A DNA stretch of 64,000 nt from Pseudomonas graminis. GTDB taxonomy: Bacteria; Pseudomonadota; Gammaproteobacteria; Pseudomonadales; Pseudomonadaceae. The notes beneath the pieces were generated by a model. The model worked only from the letters and a program-made list of their open reading frames with translations, was not told the origin of the DNA and made no database searches. The translations under genes were made by a program, and so were the position numbers. Below are positions 60,974 through 64,000 of this stretch, piece by piece (the first letter of the stretch is position 1; every line of letters begins with the position of its first letter). The stretch spans positions 62,001-126,000 of the forward strand of contig NZ_MTSB01000013.1 in NCBI RefSeq assembly GCF_002093745.1, read 5' to 3'.

Positions 60974-61570
60974 GTGAAACAATTCATCGACTTCATCCCG
61001 CTGCTCCTGTTTTTCATCGTGTATAAAACCGAGCCGCGCGCCGTGGATATCCTCGGCAATACCTATATGGTAGGCGGCATTTTCAGTGCAACGGCGATGC
61101 TGATCATCAGTTCGGTGGTGGTTTACGGCATTCTCTACATCAAACAGCGCAAGCTGGAAAAAAGCCAGTGGCTGACGCTGGTCGCCTGCCTGGTGTTCGG
61201 CAGCCTGACATTGGCGTTCCACAGCGAAACCTTCCTTAAATGGAAAGCACCGGTGGTCAACTGGCTGTTTGCAGTCGCCTTCGCCGGCAGCCACTTCATC
61301 GGTGACCGCCCGCTGATCCAGCGCATCATGGGCCATGCACTGACCTTGCCGGCCGCCATCTGGACCCGGCTGAACATCGCCTGGATCATCTTCTTCCTGT
61401 TCTGCGGCGCAGCCAACCTGTATGTGGCGTTCACTTATCAAGAGTTCTGGGTCGACTTCAAGGTATTCGGCAGCCTCGGCATGACCCTGCTGTTCCTTGT
61501 CGGCCAGGGGATCTACCTGTCACGCCACCTGCACGACACCGCTCCCAATACGACCAAATCCGAGGACTGA
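60974..61570 (+). CDS. yciB: YciB/IspZ inner membrane septation-type protein
   Basis: A 198 aa inner-membrane protein with about five segments: [17 protein letters not shown] at the start, [52 protein letters not shown] and [19 protein letters not shown]. Linked to cell-envelope and septum maintenance in other species. GTG 60974 is the family start (KQFIDF); its ribosome site is poor. Upstream of yciI by one base, so they are co-transcribed. Confidence 0.92.
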   Translation: MKQFIDFIPLLLFFIVYKTEPRAVDILGNTYMVGGIFSATAMLIISSVVVYGILYIKQRKLEKSQWLTLVACLVFGSLTLAFHSETFLKWKAPVVNWLFAVAFAGSHFIGDRPLIQRIMGHALTLPAAIWTRLNIAWIIFFLFCGAANLYVAFTYQEFWVDFKVFGSLGMTLLFLVGQGIYLSRHLHDTAPNTTKSED

Positions 61571-61571
61571 C

Positions 61572-61871
61572 ATGCTCTACGCCATCATCGCCACTGACGT
61601 CGACAACTCGCTGGAAAAACGTTTGAGCGTTCGTCCTGCCCACCTTGATCGCCTGAATGCGCTCAAGGATGCAGGCCGTCTGGTCCTGGCCGGCCCGCAC
61701 CCTGCGGTCGACAGCAACGACCCCGGCGCTGCCGGTTTCAGCGGCAGCCTGATAGTGGCCGAGTTTGAATCACTGAGCGCCGCCAAGGCCTGGGCCGACG
61801 CGGACCCGTACATTGCAGCAGGCGTCTACGCCGCTGTCGTGGTCAAGCCGTTCAAGCAGGTTTTGCCCTGA
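61572..61871 (+). CDS. yciI: YciI-family protein
   Basis: A 99 aa ferredoxin-like-fold protein: [45 protein letters not shown] and the typical [14 protein letters not shown] with its Asp-Pro. Members have an active-site His-Asp pair; function largely unknown. Follows yciB directly, as in many gamma-proteobacteria. Confidence 0.9.
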   Translation: MLYAIIATDVDNSLEKRLSVRPAHLDRLNALKDAGRLVLAGPHPAVDSNDPGAAGFSGSLIVAEFESLSAAKAWADADPYIAAGVYAAVVVKPFKQVLP

Positions 61872-61955
61872 TCCGCGCCCTGACCCCATCGTCTGCAGCG
61901 CTGGTTCCCGATGAATGCAGAGCTGCGTCCCGGCAGAGCCTATATTGAGTGAGTC

Positions 61956-62633
61956 ATGAGCGAGCTGTTATTGATCGATGATGACCAGGAGCTGTGCGAG
62001 CTGCTGAGCAGTTGGCTGAGCCAGGAAGGCTTTCAGGTTCGCGCCTGCCACGACGGCACCAGCGCGCGCCAGGCGCTGGCCGAAGCGGCCCCGGCTGCCG
62101 TGGTGCTGGATGTCATGCTGCCCGATGGCAGCGGGCTGGAGCTGCTCAAGCAATTGCGCGCCGATCACCCCGACCTGCCGGTGGTCATGCTCTCGGCACG
62201 CGGCGAACCGCTGGACCGCATTCTGGGCCTTGAGCTGGGTGCCGATGATTACCTGGCGAAACCCTGCGACCCCCGCGAACTCACGGCCCGGCTACGCGCC
62301 GTGCTGCGCCGCAGCCATCCGGTTGCGTCGTCTACCCAGCTTGAGCTGGGCGACCTGACCTTCAGCCCGATGCGTGGCGTGGTCAGCGTCGATGAAAAGG
62401 AACTGACCCTTACGGTTTCCGAGAGCCGCTTGCTGGAAGCGCTGATGCGTCAACCTGGCGAGCCATTGGACAAACAGGAACTGGCGCAACTGGCGCTGGG
62501 CCGCAAGCTGACCCTGTACGACCGCAGCCTGGACATGCACGTCAGCAACCTGCGCAAGAAGATCGGACCGCACGCCGATGGCCGGCCACGCATCGTCGCT
62601 CTGCGCAGTCGCGGGTACTATTACTCTCTTTAA
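61956..62633 (+). CDS. OmpR-family response regulator, CpxR/RstA-like
   Basis: A 225 aa response regulator: receiver domain (about 1-118) with acidic pocket LLLIDDDQEL, phosphorylatable Asp in AAVVLDVMLPDGSG (about residue 51), Thr/Ser switch in VMLSARGE and Lys in YLAKPCDP; C-terminal winged-helix (about 128-223, including LDMHVSNLRKKIG and the ending IVALRSRGYYY). It is followed by a Spy/CpxP-like gene and a sensor kinase, so it is probably an envelope-stress system like CpxRA. Identity as CpxR is likely but not certain. Confidence 0.88.
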   Translation: MSELLLIDDDQELCELLSSWLSQEGFQVRACHDGTSARQALAEAAPAAVVLDVMLPDGSGLELLKQLRADHPDLPVVMLSARGEPLDRILGLELGADDYLAKPCDPRELTARLRAVLRRSHPVASSTQLELGDLTFSPMRGVVSVDEKELTLTVSESRLLEALMRQPGEPLDKQELAQLALGRKLTLYDRSLDMHVSNLRKKIGPHADGRPRIVALRSRGYYYSL

Positions 62634-62785
62634 TCGGCTTCAAGCGGCAAGTCACAGCACGCACTTGAAGCTTGCGACGGCTTTTCCCTTACACAAGCTT
62701 TACCAAGCGCTGACCGCGCTTGACCTTGATCTCCCTAGACTGGGCTCATCGGCATCGAGCCGCACTAGAGACAAGGAGATACACC

Positions 62786-63265
62786 ATGCGCAAGACCCTG
62801 ATCGCTTTGATGTTCGCAACTGCTCTGCCTACCGTTGTGATGGCCGCGCCACCGCCGCCTCCACCAGGCGGCCCTGACGCTGACGCACCCGCCATGCGTC
62901 TTGATCGTGATGACCGTGGCCCAGGTCCGGAAATGCGTCGGGGCCCAGGCCCGATGGGCCCCATGGCCGAGCTGGACCTGACCCGCGAGCAGCGTCAGCA
63001 GATCGACCGTTTGATGCGCGAGCAGAAACATGAGCGCCGCGAAATCACTCAAAGCTACCTGGACAAGATGCCTGCTGCGGACCAGAAGGCAATGCGGGAC
63101 GAAATCGAAGCCAAGCGCTCCAAGACAGACAGCGAGGTTCGCGCCCTGCTTCGCCCTGATCAGCAGAAGCAGTTCGACGAAATCAAGAAGCGAGAAGATG
63201 AGCGCCGCGCCGAATGGGCTGAATTCAAGGCCTGGAAAGCGGCAAAAGCAGCAAAAGCACTATAA
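62786..63265 (+). CDS. Spy/CpxP-like periplasmic chaperone
   Basis: A 159 aa exported protein. Signal peptide to about residue 20 (MFATALPTVVMA), then a Pro/Gly-rich linker with an Arg/Asp stretch. A helical core carries the family motif LTxxQ in AELDLTREQRQQID and its second copy LLRPDQQKQFDEI. A Lys/Ala-rich tail follows. AAGGAG ribosome site before ATG 62786. Between response regulator and kinase, as expected for a stress sensor that gauges misfolded envelope proteins. Confidence 0.88.
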   Translation: MRKTLIALMFATALPTVVMAAPPPPPPGGPDADAPAMRLDRDDRGPGPEMRRGPGPMGPMAELDLTREQRQQIDRLMREQKHERREITQSYLDKMPAADQKAMRDEIEAKRSKTDSEVRALLRPDQQKQFDEIKKREDERRAEWAEFKAWKAAKAAKAL

Positions 63266-63300
63266 CCGTCGAGCCCTCTGGCCCGGTGGGTTGAAACGAA

Positions 63301-63333
63301 CCCGGCATGCACACGCATGCCGGGCTTCTTTTA
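63301..63333 (+). terminator. intrinsic terminator after the Spy-like gene
   Basis: Ten-base-pair perfect stem CCCGGCATGC/GCATGCCGGG with ACAC loop, then CTTCTTTTA. It lies 20 bases before the kinase start, so kinase expression would be only partial read-through from the operon. Confidence 0.85.
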
Positions 63334-63352
63334 TTCAGATCGAGGAAATCCG

Positions 63353-64000
63353 GTGCGTTCATTGTTCTGGCGAATCCTGGCCAGTTTCTGGCTGGCCATT
63401 GCTCTGGTGGGAGGCCTGTCGATACTCGTAGGGCACATGCTCAATCAGGACGCATGGATCCTCAATCGTCATCCGGTGCTCAACACGCTGCCGGAACAGT
63501 GGACGCAACGCTTCGAGGAAAAGGGCGCGGATAACGCGCAGGAATTTCTGCAGGACATCAAACGCCGTAACCGCATTGACGTGCAGGTACTGAGCGACAG
63601 CGGCGAACCCGTGGTGCGTGGCACTTTCCCGCCACGCGCCGCAGCGCTGGAAGCCCGGCAACAGGCCGACGAGGATCAAGGGCGCAAATTACCCTGGCGG
63701 CGTCTGGCCACCGAATACAGCAGCCCGAAGACCGGCGAGACCTATCTGTTTATCTACCGCGTGCCGCACCCGGAACTTGATGCCTGGCATCGCCAAAGCC
63801 TGATGTGGCCACTGAGCGCCCTGGGTATCGCGCTGGTGGTCCTGACCCTGTTCAGCCTGTTTGTAACGCTGTCGATCACTCGCCCGCTGAACCGCCTGCG
63901 CGGCGCGGTGCATGATCTGGGGCAGACCAGCTATCAACAGCAAAGCCTTGGGCAACTGGCCAATCGTCGGGATGAATTCGGCGTGCTGGCCACCGATTTC
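63353..64000 (+). CDS. sensor histidine kinase, N-terminal part (cut by window end)
   Basis: Open to the end of the window (216 residues seen). GTG 63353 with GAGGA upstream. TM1 about 8-28 (ILASFWLAIALVGGLSILVG), a periplasmic loop of about 120 residues, TM2 about 151-174, then HAMP starting ITRPLNRLRGAVHDLG at 176. The layout is that of CpxA/RstB-type kinases and it follows the cognate response regulator gene. Kinase core not visible here. Confidence 0.85.
   Translation, partial: MRSLFWRILASFWLAIALVGGLSILVGHMLNQDAWILNRHPVLNTLPEQWTQRFEEKGADNAQEFLQDIKRRNRIDVQVLSDSGEPVVRGTFPPRAAALEARQQADEDQGRKLPWRRLATEYSSPKTGETYLFIYRVPHPELDAWHRQSLMWPLSALGIALVVLTLFSLFVTLSITRPLNRLRGAVHDLGQTSYQQQSLGQLANRRDEFGVLATDF

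Overview
The window reads as a stretch of Pseudomonas chromosome, most likely from the P. syringae group. The basis is gene order: alaS-lysC-csrA followed by tRNA-Ser and tRNA-Arg; the complete arginine-succinyltransferase (ast/aru) operon next to argR and aotJQMOP; phhR/phhAB; amrZ; scpAB; and several Pseudomonas-type small proteins and dispersed repeats. The species call rests on recognition only; no alignment was run.

Layout. (1) About 1 to 20.3 kb is accessory DNA. It looks less GC-rich than the rest by eye, carries many regulators, and shows decay. It holds a 2-hydroxyacid dehydrogenase/VOC pair, two LysR regulators, a double-cupin protein, an IS66 transposase remnant with scattered IS66-end-like motifs, an L-asparaginase gene interrupted by an in-frame amber codon, a PhzF-like protein, an SDR, and a LysR gene and a chemoreceptor gene that are both cut at a shared breakpoint near 9.23 kb. 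It then carries a tricarboxylate-type locus (substrate-binding-fold protein without a signal peptide, TerC, PrpF-family isomerase, aconitase, CitMHS transporter, two-HTH GntR-family regulator) with a decayed tandem copy of part of itself. (2) 20.3 to 20.6 kb is a tRNA-Arg(CCT) boundary: one intact tRNA and one whose 3' third is ruined. (3) 20.9 to 25.3 kb is core: small membrane/exported proteins, amrZ, mgtE, a DUF4124 protein, two tRNA-Arg(ACG), tRNA-Ser(GCT) and csrA. (4) 25.4 to 31.6 kb: lysC (with a likely internal start for a beta subunit), alaS, ltaE, and an FMN riboswitch in front of a lumazine synthase gene. (5) 31.7 to 45.1 kb: arginine catabolism (astE, small ORF, astBD, aruG, aruF, astC), argR and the arginine/ornithine ABC importer. 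ArgR-like operators (TGTCGC-N8-AA) can be read upstream of both astC and aotJ. (6) 45.4 to 55.3 kb: acsA, a DUF2790 protein, phhR with phhAB, two very small ORFs, an MFS transporter, arfB and an aroP-type permease, with a repeat cluster. (7) 55.6 to 61.9 kb: rluB, a DUF1289 protein, a long repeat-rich gap, scpB-scpA-yciO-rnm, and divergent yciB-yciI. (8) 61.9 to 64.0 kb: a response regulator, a Spy/CpxP-like periplasmic protein and the start of a sensor kinase, cut by the window end.

How the genes work together. The core part is centred on amino acid supply and use: arginine is imported by Aot and degraded to glutamate and succinate under ArgR; phenylalanine is hydroxylated by PhhAB under PhhR, with an aromatic amino acid permease nearby; acetate is activated by AcsA. 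The accessory part looks like imported carboxylate and amino acid metabolism that is partly decaying. The most interesting intact unit is the 11.6-19.5 kb locus, which I infer takes up a metal-complexed tricarboxylate, isomerises it and feeds it to the TCA cycle. The role of its cytoplasmic binding-protein-fold member is unknown.
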